Positions 36,945 to 47,400 of a DNA stretch of 64,000 nucleotides are shown here, piece by piece. The stretch is taken from assembly GCA_965243095.1 (NCBI GenBank), contig OZ251530.1, positions 496,001-560,000 on the forward strand, in the 5' to 3' direction. Within the stretch, counting starts at the first letter, position 1; the number at the start of each line of letters is the position of its first letter. The position numbers and the translations under genes were made by a program. Below the pieces are notes generated by a model. That model did not search any database. It was given only the letters and a program-made list of their open reading frames with translations, and had not been told where the DNA came from. This DNA comes from VXYL01 sp965243095. Lineage in GTDB: Bacteria > Pseudomonadota > Gammaproteobacteria > Pseudomonadales > Azotimanducaceae.

Positions 36945-38780
36945 TTACTCCACGGTGACGGACTTGGCCAGGTTGCGGGGTTGATCCACATCCGTGCCTT
37001 TGAGCAGCGCGGTGTGGTAGGCGAGCAGTTGCAGGGGCACGGTGTACACGATGGGCGCTAGCAGCTCGTGCGCCTTCGGCACTTCCACCACGGTCACGCC
37101 GTCGTCGCTGGCGATGCCGGCGTCGGCGTCGGCGAACACGTACAGCTCGCCCCCGCGGGCGCGCACCTCCTCCAGATTGGAGCGCACCTTGCGCGCCAGA
37201 TCGTTGCCCGGGGCCACCGCCACCACCGGCATGTCCTCGTCCACCAGCGCCAGCGGGCCGTGCTTCAGTTCGCCGGCCGGGTAGCCTTCCGCGTGGATGT
37301 AGGAGATCTCCTTGAGCTTCAGGGCGCCTTCCAACGCCACCGGATAGTGGATGCCGCGGCCGAGGAACAGCGCGTGGTGGCGGTGCAGGAAGCGCGCCGC
37401 CAAGTTGCGGATGGGGCGGTTCAGCGCCAGCGTTTCCTGCACCACGTCCGGCAGGGCGCGCAAGGCCGCCACCAAGTCGCGCTCGCGCTCGGCGTCCAGG
37501 CCGCGGCGTCGCGCCAGCAGGATGGCCAGCATCATCAGCACCGTTAGCTGCGTGGTGAACGCCTTGGTGGAGGCCACGCAGATCTCGGCGCCGGCCTCGG
37601 TCAGCATGGCCAGTTCGGCTTCGCGCACCTGCGTGCTGGTGGGGGCGTTGCACACCGTCAAGGTGTGGGCGAAGCCCGCCTCGCGCGCGGTCTCGTGCGC
37701 GGCCAGGGTGTCCGCGGTTTCGCCGGATTGCGAGATGGTGACGAAAAGGCCGCCGGCCGGCGTGACGAACTTGCGGTAGCGGAACTCGGAGGCGATCTCC
37801 ACCGTGCAGGGGATGCTGGCCAGCTCCTCGATCCAGTAGCGCGCCACGCAGCCGGCGTAGTAGGCGGTGCCGCAGGCGGCGATGGTGACAGCGCGGGTGT
37901 CGTCCAGCACGGCTTTGGCGCCGAAGCCGAACGCCGCCTCCAAAACCCGCGTTTTCCCCAAGCGGCTCTCCAGCGTGTTGCGGATGGCCTGCGGCTGCTC
38001 GTGGATCTCCTTCTCCATAAAGTGGCGGTACTTGCCTTTGTCCGCGGCGTCGCCGCTCGCCGCCACGCGCACCGCCGGGCGCGTCACCGGGCGCTGCTGC
38101 GCGTTCGTCACTTCGATGCGATCCGGCGTCAAATCCACCAAATCGCCTTGCTCCAAGTAGATGAAGCGATCCGTCACCGGGCGCAATGCCAGCGCGTCCG
38201 AGGCGATGAAGTTCTCGCCGATGCCCACGCCCACCACCAGCGGGCTGCCGGCGCGGGCGGCGACGATGCGCTGCGGCTCGTCCTTGCTGATCACGCCGAG
38301 GGCGTAGGCGCCCTCCAGCCGCCGCACGGCTTTGTCCAAGGCTTCCCGCAGATCGCCTTCCTCGCCGAGGCAGCGGTCGATGAGATGCGCGACCACCTCC
38401 GAGTCCGTGCGCGATTCGAACTCGTAGCCGCACTCTTTGAGCTCGTCGCGCAGCTCCTCGTAGTTCTCGATGATGCCGTTGTGAACGAGGCAGACGCGGT
38501 TGCGCGACATGTGCGGATGCGCGTTCTCCACCGCCGGTGCGCCGTGCGTGGCCCAGCGTGTGTGGGCGATGCCGGTGGCGCCGCGGATGGGCGTTTCTCG
38601 CAGGTTTTCGGCCAGTTCCTGTACGCGCCCGACGGTGCGCCGGCGGTCGATGTCGTTGGCGCCGCCGGCGTTGACGGCGATGCCGGCGGAGTCGTAGCCG
38701 CGGTATTCCAGCCGTTGCAGGCCCTCGAGCAGGATGGCCGGCACGTCGCGCCGCGCCACCGCGCCGACGATTCCACACAT
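36945..38780 (-). CDS. glmS: Glutamine-fructose-6-phosphate aminotransferase (isomerizing)
   Basis: 611 residues, the normal length. The N-terminus MCGIVGAVARRDVPAILLEGL has the glutaminase nucleophile Cys2. Two SIS sugar-isomerase domains follow (SQSGETADTLAAHETARE; STKAFTTQLTVLMMLA), and the end is KSVTVE. It makes glucosamine-6-phosphate from fructose-6-phosphate and glutamine, the first step to UDP-GlcNAc. The gene starts 3 bp after the glmU stop, so the two form an operon. No glmS ribozyme is recognisable in the short upstream space. Confidence 0.97.
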   Translation of the reverse strand: MCGIVGAVARRDVPAILLEGLQRLEYRGYDSAGIAVNAGGANDIDRRRTVGRVQELAENLRETPIRGATGIAHTRWATHGAPAVENAHPHMSRNRVCLVHNGIIENYEELRDELKECGYEFESRTDSEVVAHLIDRCLGEEGDLREALDKAVRRLEGAYALGVISKDEPQRIVAARAGSPLVVGVGIGENFIASDALALRPVTDRFIYLEQGDLVDLTPDRIEVTNAQQRPVTRPAVRVAASGDAADKGKYRHFMEKEIHEQPQAIRNTLESRLGKTRVLEAAFGFGAKAVLDDTRAVTIAACGTAYYAGCVARYWIEELASIPCTVEIASEFRYRKFVTPAGGLFVTISQSGETADTLAAHETAREAGFAHTLTVCNAPTSTQVREAELAMLTEAGAEICVASTKAFTTQLTVLMMLAILLARRRGLDAERERDLVAALRALPDVVQETLALNRPIRNLAARFLHRHHALFLGRGIHYPVALEGALKLKEISYIHAEGYPAGELKHGPLALVDEDMPVVAVAPGNDLARKVRSNLEEVRARGGELYVFADADAGIASDDGVTVVEVPKAHELLAPIVYTVPLQLLAYHTALLKGTDVDQPRNLAKSVTVE

Positions 38781-38783
38781 GGC

Positions 38784-40193
38784 CTACCCCTCGCCCTGTC
38801 GCTTGGCGCGTTTGGCCGGGGGCGTCCAGCCTTTGATGTTGCGTTGCCGGCCCCGGCCGATGGCCAGATCGGCGCGCTGCACCTTGGTGGTGATGGTGGA
38901 GCCGGCGCCAACGTACGCATCGTCTCCGATGGTGAGCGGGGCCACCAAGGTGGCGTTGGTGCCGACGAACACGCCGTCGCCGATCTCGGTGCGGTGCTTC
39001 GCCACGCCGTCGTAGTTGCAGGTGATCGCCCCCGCGCCGATGTTGCAGTCCGCGCCGACGGCCGCATCGCCGAGATACGCCAGATGATTCGCCTTGGCGC
39101 CGGCGCCCAGACGCGCCTTCTTGGTTTCCACGAAGTTGCCGATGTGGACGTTTTCGCCGAGTTCCGTCCCCGGCCGCAGGCGGGCGAACGGGCCGACCCG
39201 GCAACCGGCGGCGATGTGCGCCCCGTCGATGCACGACATGGGCAAGACCTCCACGCCATCGCCCAAGGTGGCGTCCTTGAGCACGCAGCCGGCGCCGATG
39301 ACGACGCCCTCGCCCAGCACGATTTCGCCTTCGAGCACCACGCCCACATCGAGGATGCAATCCCGGCCGGCGCGAACGGTGCCGCGCACATCCAGCCGCG
39401 CCGGATCCATCACCGTGACGCCCGCCGCCAACAACGCCTCCGCCTGCCGGCGTTGGTGGAACCGTTCCAAGTGCGCTAGCTGGGCGCGGTCGTTCACGCC
39501 CAAGATCTCCTCCGGATACTTGGCGCGAACGGCGGTCACTTCGATGCCGCGCGCCACCGCCAGCCCCACCACGTCCGGCAGGTAGTATTCGCCTTGGGCG
39601 TTGTCCGCGGTGACCGCGCTGAGCAAGTCGCGGAGCAGTTCGCACGGTGCGGCCAACATGCCGGAGTTGATCTCGCGGATGGCGCGTTGCGCATCGGTGG
39701 CGTCCTTCTCCTCCACGATGCCCGCCACGCGCTCGCCTTCGCGCAGCACCCGGGCACCGAAGCCGTCCGCCGGCGGCGCGTCCGGCGCGGAGAGATCCGC
39801 CGTAACGATGGCGATGCCGCCCTGCGCCCGCCGCACGCACGCCGCCAGCGTGTCCGCCTCCACCAGCGGCACGTCGCCCAGCAACACCAGCACCGTGGCG
39901 TCCGCGGCGACACTTGGCAAAGCCGTGGCGACGGCGTGCCCGGTGCCGAGCCGCCGCTCCTGCAGCACCCAAGAGACCTCGCCGGTGGTGTGGTTCGCCA
40001 ACCCCTCGCGCACGCTTTCGGCCTGCTCGCCCACCACCACCAACGTCTTGTCCGGGCGTTGCGTTGCCGCCGCGTCCAGCACATGCGCCAAGAGCGGCTT
40101 GCCCGCCAAAGGATGCAGCGCTTTGGGCAGCCGCGAGCGCATCCGCGTGCCCTCGCCCGCCGCCAACACGATCACCTGCAGCGCCATCGGCAT
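38784..40193 (-). CDS. glmU: Bifunctional GlmU (glucosamine-1-P acetyltransferase / GlcNAc-1-P uridyltransferase)
   Basis: 469 residues. The N-terminal pyrophosphorylase domain shows VIVLAAGEGTRMRSRLPKALHPLAGKP. The C-terminal left-handed beta-helix of hexapeptide repeats includes NFVETKKARLGAGAKANHLAYLGD and ITCNYDGVAKHRTEIGD. It makes UDP-GlcNAc from glucosamine-1-phosphate for peptidoglycan and lipopolysaccharide. It is the first gene of the glmU-glmS operon, divergent from galU. The ATG at 40187 (third codon) has a slightly better ribosome-site spacing (GGAA). Confidence 0.97.
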   Translation of the reverse strand: MPMALQVIVLAAGEGTRMRSRLPKALHPLAGKPLLAHVLDAAATQRPDKTLVVVGEQAESVREGLANHTTGEVSWVLQERRLGTGHAVATALPSVAADATVLVLLGDVPLVEADTLAACVRRAQGGIAIVTADLSAPDAPPADGFGARVLREGERVAGIVEEKDATDAQRAIREINSGMLAAPCELLRDLLSAVTADNAQGEYYLPDVVGLAVARGIEVTAVRAKYPEEILGVNDRAQLAHLERFHQRRQAEALLAAGVTVMDPARLDVRGTVRAGRDCILDVGVVLEGEIVLGEGVVIGAGCVLKDATLGDGVEVLPMSCIDGAHIAAGCRVGPFARLRPGTELGENVHIGNFVETKKARLGAGAKANHLAYLGDAAVGADCNIGAGAITCNYDGVAKHRTEIGDGVFVGTNATLVAPLTIGDDAYVGAGSTITTKVQRADLAIGRGRQRNIKGWTPPAKRAKRQGEG

Positions 40194-40216
40194 GTTCCGA
40201 GCCAGTCGAGCGTGGC

Positions 40217-40222
40217 ATTATA
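40217..40222 (-). promoter_or_regulatory. Consensus -10 box for glmU
   Basis: On the minus strand this reads TATAAT, 24-30 bases before the glmU start, giving a short leader. A good -35 at 16-18 bp is not evident. Confidence 0.45.
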
Positions 40223-40302
40223 GAAGCCAGCGGCAACGCGAACCGCGCAGAGTTCGCGCCGTTTTGTCGCAGATTTGTTCCAACCGGCAAGGAGGTTGCC
40301 CC

Positions 40303-41199
40303 TTGGCGCTGGCGAGACCGGCACCCGACGCGCCCATCACGAAAGCGGTGATCGCCGCGGCCGGCAGCGGCACGCGCTTCCTGCCGGCCACCAAGGCGAT
40401 CCCCAAGGAGATGATCCCGCTGATCGACCGCCCCATCGTGCAATACGTGGTGGAGGAGTTGGCCGAGAGCGGCGTGCGCGACGTGGTGTTCGTGAGCCGC
40501 TGGGACAAGAAGGTGCTGGAGGATCACTTCGACCAGCACCCCACCTTGGAGGACGCCCTCGCCAACACCGGCAAGCACCGCTACCTGGAGGAGACGCGGC
40601 GCGCCGGCGAACTGGTGAACGCCGCCTACATTCGCCAGCGCGGCGTGTACGGCAACGGCACGCCGGCGTTGAACGCCGGACACCTGCTCGGCGACGGCCC
40701 GTTCGTGTACGCCTTCGGCGACGACTTGGTGAGCTCCACCGTGCCTTTCACCCGCCAGCTCATCGCGCAGTACCGCAAGACGCCTGGGGTCATCCTCGGG
40801 GCCCAGGAAGTGCCCGCGGAGGAAGTGCCCAACTACGGCATGATCGAAACCGACGGCGATCTGCGCGTCACCCGCATCGTGGAGAAGCCGGCGCGCAAGG
40901 CGGTGACTTCCACGCTGGTGGGCTTCGGCCGCTACATCCTGCCCCGCGAGATCATCGACATCCTCAGCGAACTGCCCGCCGGCAAGGACGGCGAGCTCTG
41001 GCTGATGGACGCCATCGACGCCTACATGCTGCGCGGCGGCCACGTGTACGCCTGCCCGGTGCAAAACGGCCGCTGGCTCACCACCGGCGACCCGGTGAAC
41101 TACCTGGAAACCCTATTCCACTACGCCCTGCGCCGCGACGATCTCAAAGACGACGTCGCCCGCATCGTGCGCCGCATCGCCCGCGACTTGGATGCCTGA
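40303..41199 (+). CDS. galU: UTP-glucose-1-phosphate uridylyltransferase
   Basis: 298 residues with ITKAVIAAAGSGTRFLPATKAIPKEMIPLIDRP, the VFVSRWDKK region, the EVPNYGMIE block and KPARKAVTSTLVGFGRYIL, typical of GalU. It makes UDP-glucose from UTP and glucose-1-phosphate. The start is a TTG with AAGGAGG seven bases upstream (40289-40295); no ATG is available before the core. A longer frame from 39601 is antisense overlap with glmU. UDP-glucose feeds UDP-glucuronate and then the UXS enzyme encoded at 21 kb. Confidence 0.95.
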   Translation: MALARPAPDAPITKAVIAAAGSGTRFLPATKAIPKEMIPLIDRPIVQYVVEELAESGVRDVVFVSRWDKKVLEDHFDQHPTLEDALANTGKHRYLEETRRAGELVNAAYIRQRGVYGNGTPALNAGHLLGDGPFVYAFGDDLVSSTVPFTRQLIAQYRKTPGVILGAQEVPAEEVPNYGMIETDGDLRVTRIVEKPARKAVTSTLVGFGRYILPREIIDILSELPAGKDGELWLMDAIDAYMLRGGHVYACPVQNGRWLTTGDPVNYLETLFHYALRRDDLKDDVARIVRRIARDLDA

Positions 41200-41256
41200 A
41201 AAACCCGCCCGAAGGCGTATGGTGATGCCACGCTTGTCGAATCACGAGGACGCCAC

Positions 41257-41384
41257 GCCCAGAGTACGTTGACGAAGCGCCTCGACGCGCCCGTTACGAG
41301 TTGATGGACGAGGGCAATCTCCACCTCCTCGTGTTCGAGGCGCAGAGCTTCGGTAGTAGCGAATCGCACACTTCTGTGCGATAG
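41257..41384 (+). pseudogene. Remnant of a HicB-like antitoxin N-terminus
   Basis: In the galU-hsdM gap a short open frame reads ...RPEYVDEAPRRARYELMDEGN before losing similarity and stopping at 41382-41384. The EYV-x-A-x-RRARYEL-x-DEG pattern resembles the first strand and helix of HicB-type antitoxins; the rest of the domain, and any HicA toxin, are absent. It has no good start codon. The match is from memory of the family and short, so it is a tentative call. Confidence 0.35.
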
Positions 41385-41385
41385 T
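41363..41385 (+). promoter_or_regulatory. Inverted repeat overlapping a possible hsd promoter
   Basis: ATCGCACA (41363-41370), loop CTTC, TGTGCGAT (41375-41382) form a perfect 8-bp palindrome. Its right arm overlaps an extended -10-like TGcGATAGT (41377-41385), about 42 nt before the hsdM start. This arrangement would suit an operator controlling the hsd operon, or an attenuator hairpin. Confidence 0.4.
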
Positions 41386-41427
41386 CTGCGTCCCCAACTG
41401 CGCTGGGCGCGAGGCCGCCGCTCCAAC

Positions 41428-43260
41428 TTGCCAACGAAGCACGCCATCCTGTCTGCGCTCACCGCCGGTGAACTCCGTGCGGCGGTGACCGGCCACGGCC
41501 TCTCCGTTCCGGACAAGCGCGTCAAGGAGCAGCTTGTTGGTGCCTTGGAACGAACGCGCAAGGTGCCGGTCGGCGAGGTTCTCGGTGCCTTGCGTCAGCA
41601 ACGGTTGAAGGATCTGTGCCGTGCGCTGGGCCTTGATGACTCCGGGCGTAGGAAGGGGGATCTCGTTGGTCGCTTGACCCGTCGCGCTCAACCCGCCAAG
41701 AAGCGGCCGAGCGTCGCTCGCCAAGCCACCCGGAGCGTTGCCGAGCGGGCGGTGCCACCGGCGAAGACGCTGAGCGTCGACGAGTTGGAGAAGCACCTCT
41801 GGGCCGCCGCCGACATCCTGCGTGGCTCCATCGACAGCAGCGACTACAAGACCTACATCTTCGGCCTGCTGTTCCTCAAGCGCCTCTCCGACCGATTCGA
41901 GGAGGAGGCCGATAAGCTCATCGCCGACGGTGAACCGGAAGAAGCCGCATGGAGAGACTCCGACAACCACCAGTTCTTCGTGCCCGACCGCGCGCGCTGG
42001 AACGCCATCCTGAAGACCTCCACCGACATCGGCGACTGCTTGAACAAGGCTTGCGCGGCGCTGGAGGAAGCGAACCCGGGGCTCGAAGGCGTGCTCAGGG
42101 GCATCGACTACAACGACGAGCACCGCCTCGGCGACGGTCGCCAACGCGACAGTGTGCTGGCAAGGCTGGTGCAGCACTTCTCGCAGATCTCGCTGCGCAA
42201 CGACAGCATGGCCGAACCGGACTTGCTTGGCCGCGCCTACGAGTACCTGATCGAACAGTTCGCCGACGACGCCGGCAAGAAGGGCGGCGAGTTCTACACC
42301 CCGCGCATGGTGGTGAAGCTGATCGTCGAGCTGCTTGCCCCTGAGGAAAAGATGCGCATCTGCGACCCCACCGTCGGCTCGGGAGGCATGTTGATCGAGT
42401 GTGCCAACTACGTTGAGCATCGCGGTGGCAGCCGGCGCAACGTGACGCTGCACGGCCAAGAAAAGAACCTTGGCACTTGGGCGATCTGCAAGATGAACAT
42501 GCTGCTGCACGGGCTGCCCGACGTGCAGATCGAGAAGGGCGACACGATTCGGGCACCGCGGCTTGTGGAAGATGGCGAGCTTCGGCTCTACGACCGCGTG
42601 ATCGCCAATCCGCCGTTCAGCTTGGACGAGTGGGGCCGGGACGAGGCGGAGAACGACCGCTTTGGCCGCTTCCGCTTCGGCCTGCCGCCGAAAAGCAAGG
42701 GCGACCTCGCCTTTGTGCAACACATGGTTGCGGTGCTGAACGCGGAAGGCAGGCTCGGCGTCGTTATGCCTCATGGCGTGTTGTTCCGCGGCAACTCCGA
42801 AGCGAGGATTCGCCAAGGAATGTTGCAGGAAGACCTGTTCGAGGCGGTGATTGGCTTGGCCGACAACCTCTTCTACGGGACGAGCATTCCCGCCGCCATC
42901 TTGGTGCTCAACCGCAGCAAGCAGCCAAGACGCCGCCGCAAAGTGCTGTTCATCGACGCCTCTGGCGCGTTCGAGGACGCCGGCAACCAGAACCGGCTAC
43001 GCGACGAAGACGTCCACCGCATCGCCAAGGCGTTTCGGGGCTTCAAGGATGTCGAGAAGTTCGCCCGCGTGGTGCGGCTTGAGGAAATCGAGCAGAACGA
43101 CTGGAATCTCAGCATCAGCCGCTATGTGGACACATCTGAGGAAGAAGAACGGATCGACGTGGCGGATGCGGTGCGAAAACTCCGCCAGCTTGAGCGGGAA
43201 CGGGCGGCGGCCGAGGCGACGATGAACGGCCATTTGGCGGAGTTGGGCTATGGCGAGTGA
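41428..43260 (+). CDS. hsdM: Type I restriction-modification methyltransferase subunit
   Basis: 610 residues. An N-terminal extension of about 110 residues (two short SAP-like helical repeats, KRVKEQLVGALER and RRKGDLVGRLTRR) precedes the HsdM helical domain (LEKHLWAAADILRGSIDSSD). The N6-adenine methylase domain has SAM motif CDPTVGSGGML and catalytic N394-PPF397. With HsdS it methylates host DNA and with HsdR it forms the restriction complex. The start is a TTG; the ribosome site is weak (GAGG about 12 nt upstream). hsdS begins 11 bp before its end. Confidence 0.93.
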   Translation: MPTKHAILSALTAGELRAAVTGHGLSVPDKRVKEQLVGALERTRKVPVGEVLGALRQQRLKDLCRALGLDDSGRRKGDLVGRLTRRAQPAKKRPSVARQATRSVAERAVPPAKTLSVDELEKHLWAAADILRGSIDSSDYKTYIFGLLFLKRLSDRFEEEADKLIADGEPEEAAWRDSDNHQFFVPDRARWNAILKTSTDIGDCLNKACAALEEANPGLEGVLRGIDYNDEHRLGDGRQRDSVLARLVQHFSQISLRNDSMAEPDLLGRAYEYLIEQFADDAGKKGGEFYTPRMVVKLIVELLAPEEKMRICDPTVGSGGMLIECANYVEHRGGSRRNVTLHGQEKNLGTWAICKMNMLLHGLPDVQIEKGDTIRAPRLVEDGELRLYDRVIANPPFSLDEWGRDEAENDRFGRFRFGLPPKSKGDLAFVQHMVAVLNAEGRLGVVMPHGVLFRGNSEARIRQGMLQEDLFEAVIGLADNLFYGTSIPAAILVLNRSKQPRRRRKVLFIDASGAFEDAGNQNRLRDEDVHRIAKAFRGFKDVEKFARVVRLEEIEQNDWNLSISRYVDTSEEEERIDVADAVRKLRQLERERAAAEATMNGHLAELGYGE

Positions 43261-44449
43261 GACTTCGCCGGATGGCTGGACGAGGCGGCGACTTGGCGAT
43301 TGCGCGAGGGTCAACGCGGAGCAGTTGGGAGCAAGAACAGACCCGGACTTCGTGTTGGAGTATCTCGACATAGGAGCCATCGAGCGACCGGGTACTGTTG
43401 GCAGCAGTCGAACGCTTCGTTTTGGTGACGCGCCCAGCCGAGCTCGGAGACTGGTTAGGGAAGGCGACATCCTTGTCTCGACCGTCAGGCCGTATCTTCG
43501 CAACTTTGGTCGCATCCGACAAGCTCCGGAAAACCTTGTAGCGTCGACCGGCTACGCCGTAGTCCGGCCTAGCGACGACGTCGACGGAGACTTTCTTTAC
43601 CAGCATGTTCTTTCTGATAGCTTCGTGGAATTTCTTAAACCCCGAATGAGCGGCAGTAACTACCCCGCTGTCACTGCCGCCGACGTGGTAGCGTATCCAC
43701 TATGGCTTCCGTCTCTTGCATACCAGCGCAGATTGGGCGCGATCCTAGGGTCCTTTGACGATGCCATAGAGAAAGCTCGGGCAATCATCGAGCAGGTACG
43801 GGTAGTCAAACGAGGCCTGATGAAAGAGCTACTGCTACAGGTCACGGAAAACTGGAGGCATGTGACGCTTGAAGAAATTGCAACGGTCGTGGGAGGGGGA
43901 ACTCCAAGTAGGAGACAGTCAGAATACTGGGACGGTGGAGACATACCTTGGGCTACGCCGACCGACGTCACGCGGCTAGGTGGTCGTGGTATTGGAAGGA
44001 CCGCATCGATGATTACAGGCGCTGGACTTGCCAAATCCTCCGCGACACTCCTTCCGTCTTTCTCACTCTTGGTGACGACGAGAGCCACGATAGGCGCGTG
44101 TGCGATCAATGAGGTTCCAATGGCAACTAATCAGGGATTTCAGAATCTCGTGCCAAAGGAGGGAACTAGCGTTGACTTCCTGTACTACCTAATTCAGCAC
44201 CATATACGAACATTGGAGCGACTGGGGTCGGGCAGCACTTACTTGGAGGTGCCCAAAAAAGTGTTCGCTAGACTCGCGGTTAGTGTGCCGCCCATCGCGG
44301 AGCAGCGCCGGATCGCTTCAGTCCTTTCCTCGCTGGACAACACGATCCAGTCCAGTGAAGCAGCGATAGATCGCTACCGCGACCTAAAGCGCACACTCAT
44401 GTCTTCCCTTCTAACGGGCGAATTCGGCATCTCATCGGAAACTGCATGA
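43250..44449 (+). CDS. hsdS: Type I restriction-modification specificity subunit
   Basis: 399 residues with the two-target-recognition-domain plan. The first half ends with the conserved helix YQRRLGAILGSFDDAIEKAR; the second half starts at GGGTPSRRQSEYWDGGDIPWATPTDV and ends with EQRRIASVLSSLDNTIQSS. It determines the bipartite DNA sequence recognised by the complex. It overlaps hsdM by 11 bp and hsdR by ATGA. Its base composition is noticeably more AT-rich than the neighbours, as is common for exchanged hsdS genes. The recognition sequence cannot be read from the protein. Confidence 0.93.
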   Translation: MASETSPDGWTRRRLGDCARVNAEQLGARTDPDFVLEYLDIGAIERPGTVGSSRTLRFGDAPSRARRLVREGDILVSTVRPYLRNFGRIRQAPENLVASTGYAVVRPSDDVDGDFLYQHVLSDSFVEFLKPRMSGSNYPAVTAADVVAYPLWLPSLAYQRRLGAILGSFDDAIEKARAIIEQVRVVKRGLMKELLLQVTENWRHVTLEEIATVVGGGTPSRRQSEYWDGGDIPWATPTDVTRLGGRGIGRTASMITGAGLAKSSATLLPSFSLLVTTRATIGACAINEVPMATNQGFQNLVPKEGTSVDFLYYLIQHHIRTLERLGSGSTYLEVPKKVFARLAVSVPPIAEQRRIASVLSSLDNTIQSSEAAIDRYRDLKRTLMSSLLTGEFGISSETA

Positions 44450-47400
44450 TGCCGAACGCTGCTGGCTGGAACGAACTGCATCTCGCAGAAGACCCCGCAA
44501 TTGGGCTGCTGCGATCCTTTGGGTACATGTACATTCCGGCGGAGGCCCTTGAAGGCGAGCGAGCAAGCCGCAAGGAAACCGTCCTCACCACCCGTCTCAC
44601 GGCCGCCCTCAAACGACTGAACCCTTGGCTGTCCGATCCCAATGTCGCCCAGGCGACGCGGAGGATCACGCAAGTCTCCGCGGCCAGCCTCGCCGAGGCA
44701 AACCGAGCGGCCTACACCTCGCTCACCTACGGCGTTGCGTTGGAGCAAGATCGCGGGGATGGGCGCAAGAGCCATACGGTGCGGTTCTTGGACTTCGATG
44801 AACCGGAGCGCAACGACTGGATCGTCACCCGGCAATACCGAGTGCGGGGCGCGAAGAAGGACATCGTGGCGGACATCGTTGTCTTCGTGAACGGGCTGCC
44901 GCTGGTGGTTATCGAGTGCAAGAGCCCGACCGTTGGCGATGGTTGGAAGGGCGAAGCGGTCGCGCAACTGCGCCGCTATCAGGAGGCGGACGACCGTTGG
45001 AAGCAGCAAGGGGCGCCCAAGCTGTTCGAGACGGCGCAGATTCTCATCGGCACCTGCGGTCAACGCGCCGTCTATGGCACGGTGGGAACGCCCGATCGGT
45101 ACTACTTCGAGTGGAAGGATCCATATCCGCTGAGCACGGCGGAGCTCGGCGAGAAACTCGGACGGGATCCGATGGCACAGGACATCCTGCTCTACGGGTT
45201 GCTCGAACCGCGTAACCTGCTGGATATCGTGCGCAACTTCGTCGTATTCGAGGTCGAGGGTGGGCGCACGGTGCGCAAACTCGCCCGCTACAAGCAGTTT
45301 GTGGCCGTGAACAAGGCGATGGAGCGAATTCGCAAGGCGCACACGCCCGCCAGACGGGGAGGCGTGATTTGGCACACGCAGGGCTCCGGCAAGAGCCTCA
45401 CGATGCTGTGGTTGGCGTTGAAGCTGCGGCGGGATCAAGCGCAACAACAACCCACCATCGTCATCGTCACGGACCGCACGAAGCTGGATTCGCAGATCAA
45501 GGGCGTGTTCACCGCGTGCGGGTTCCCCAACCCGGAGCAGGCCGCCAGCGTACGCGACCTTCGGCGGCTGCTTGAGCATCCCACCGGCAAAACCGTGATG
45601 ACGACGATTCAGAAGTTCCAAGACCTTGGCGAGCCGAGCACGAGCGTGGCGCTATCGGACGCCACCAACATCTTCGTGATGGTGGACGAGGCGCACCGCT
45701 CGCAGTACCGGAGCTTGGCCGCCAATATGCGCCAAGCGTTGCCGAACGCCTGCTTTCTCGGCTTCACCGGCACGCCCATCGACAAGGAACGCCGCAGCAC
45801 GTTTCGCACGTTCGGCAGCTACATCGATACCTACACCATCGAACAGTCCGTGCAGGATGGCGCGACGGTGCCCATCTTCTACGAAAGCCGCCTGCCGGAG
45901 CTTCAAGTCGTCGGCCAGACCCTCGACCAGTTGTTCAACCGCATGTTCGCAGACCGCTCGGAGGAGGAACGCGCCGCCATCAAACGTCGCCACGCCAACG
46001 AGGAGGCCATTGCGGGTGTGCCGCATCGCATTGACGCGATCTGCTTGGATCTGATCGAGCACTTCGCCAAGTCCATCGCCCCCAATCGCTTCAAGGCGCA
46101 AGTGGTCGCGACGAGCCGCCACGCGGCGGTCACCTACAAGGAGGCGCTGGATCGGCTCAATGGCCCGGAGTCCGCCATCATCATGTCCGCCGGCAATAAC
46201 GACGAAGAACGCCTTGCCAAGTGGCACCTCGCCAAGCAGCAACAGGATCGGCTTATCGAGCGGTTCAAGGATCGAGACGACCCGCTCGCCATCCTGATCG
46301 TCTGCGACATGCTGCTCACCGGCTTCGACGCGCCTGCGGAGCAGGTGATGTATCTCGATGCGCCGCTTAGGGAGCACGGGCTGCTGCAAGCCATCGCCCG
46401 CGTGAACCGCCCTTGTGGAGACGACAAGACCCACGGCTTGGTGGTGGACTACCGGGGTGTTTCCACGCAACTGGATGAAGCCCTCGCCATCTTCTCGACA
46501 ACGGATGTCAAAGGAGCGCTTGTACCGAGAGAGGATGAACTGCCTCGGCTGGAGAGCCGACACGCAGCGGCGATGCGGACATTCGAGAGTGTCAAGGACA
46601 AGGGCGATCTGGACGCTTGTGTGCGGTTTCTGGAACCAGAGGATGTGCGAGCGGAGTTCGACTTGGCGTTCCGACGCTTCAGCCAATCCATGGACGTTCT
46701 GCTGCCAGACCCCAAAGCGTTGCGGTATCGCGGTGACCTGATCCGGCTCGGCAAGATTCGCCGTGCGGCTCAGGCCCGCTATCGAGACGACCGGCTGGAC
46801 CTTACAGGTTGCGGCGAGAAAGTCCGGCAGCTGATCGCCGGCGCCGTGGTTGCGGACGGCATCGAGATCTTGGTGAAGGAGGTGCGGATTTTCTCTCCGG
46901 AGTTCGATGAGAAGATGGAAGCGCTGAAGACCGATCGCGCGAAGGCGAGCGAGATGGAACACGCCATCCGCCACGAGATCAGCGTGCGCGTGGACGAGAA
47001 CCCGGAGTACTACGAATCTCTGCGGGAGCGGCTGGAGGCGATCATCAAGGAACGACGCGAGGAACGCATTGATGCCGCGCAACAGCTAGCGCTGCTCGAC
47101 AGCCTGCGCGAGGGCTTGAAGGGCGAACAAGCGCAAGCGGAGGAATCCGGCCTCAGCCCCCGGGCTTTCGCCATCCACGGCTTGCTGCAACGCCATCAGC
47201 AGCAGGTGGGCGAGGAGCGCGCTGTCTTGGGCATCGGCGAGTCAACCTCCGACACCTCTGGCCGCCTGTCCGCCACTTCCAACGAGCGGGATCTGGCCTC
47301 CGAGTTAGACCAGGAGATTGCGCCGTTCACCGGCGTGGTGGATTGGCAGCAGAAGGACGACGAACAGCGCCGGATGCGTCAGAAGATCAAGCGGTGCTTG

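Noticed and set aside
38781..38783. glmS ribozyme
   Set aside because: Only 3 bp separate glmU and glmS; no space or pattern for a ribozyme leader.
36043..41064. A 1,673-residue open frame on the minus strand
   Set aside because: It spans glmS, glmU and part of galU in another frame; composition is Arg/Gly-rich with no domain. It is a by-product of high GC content.
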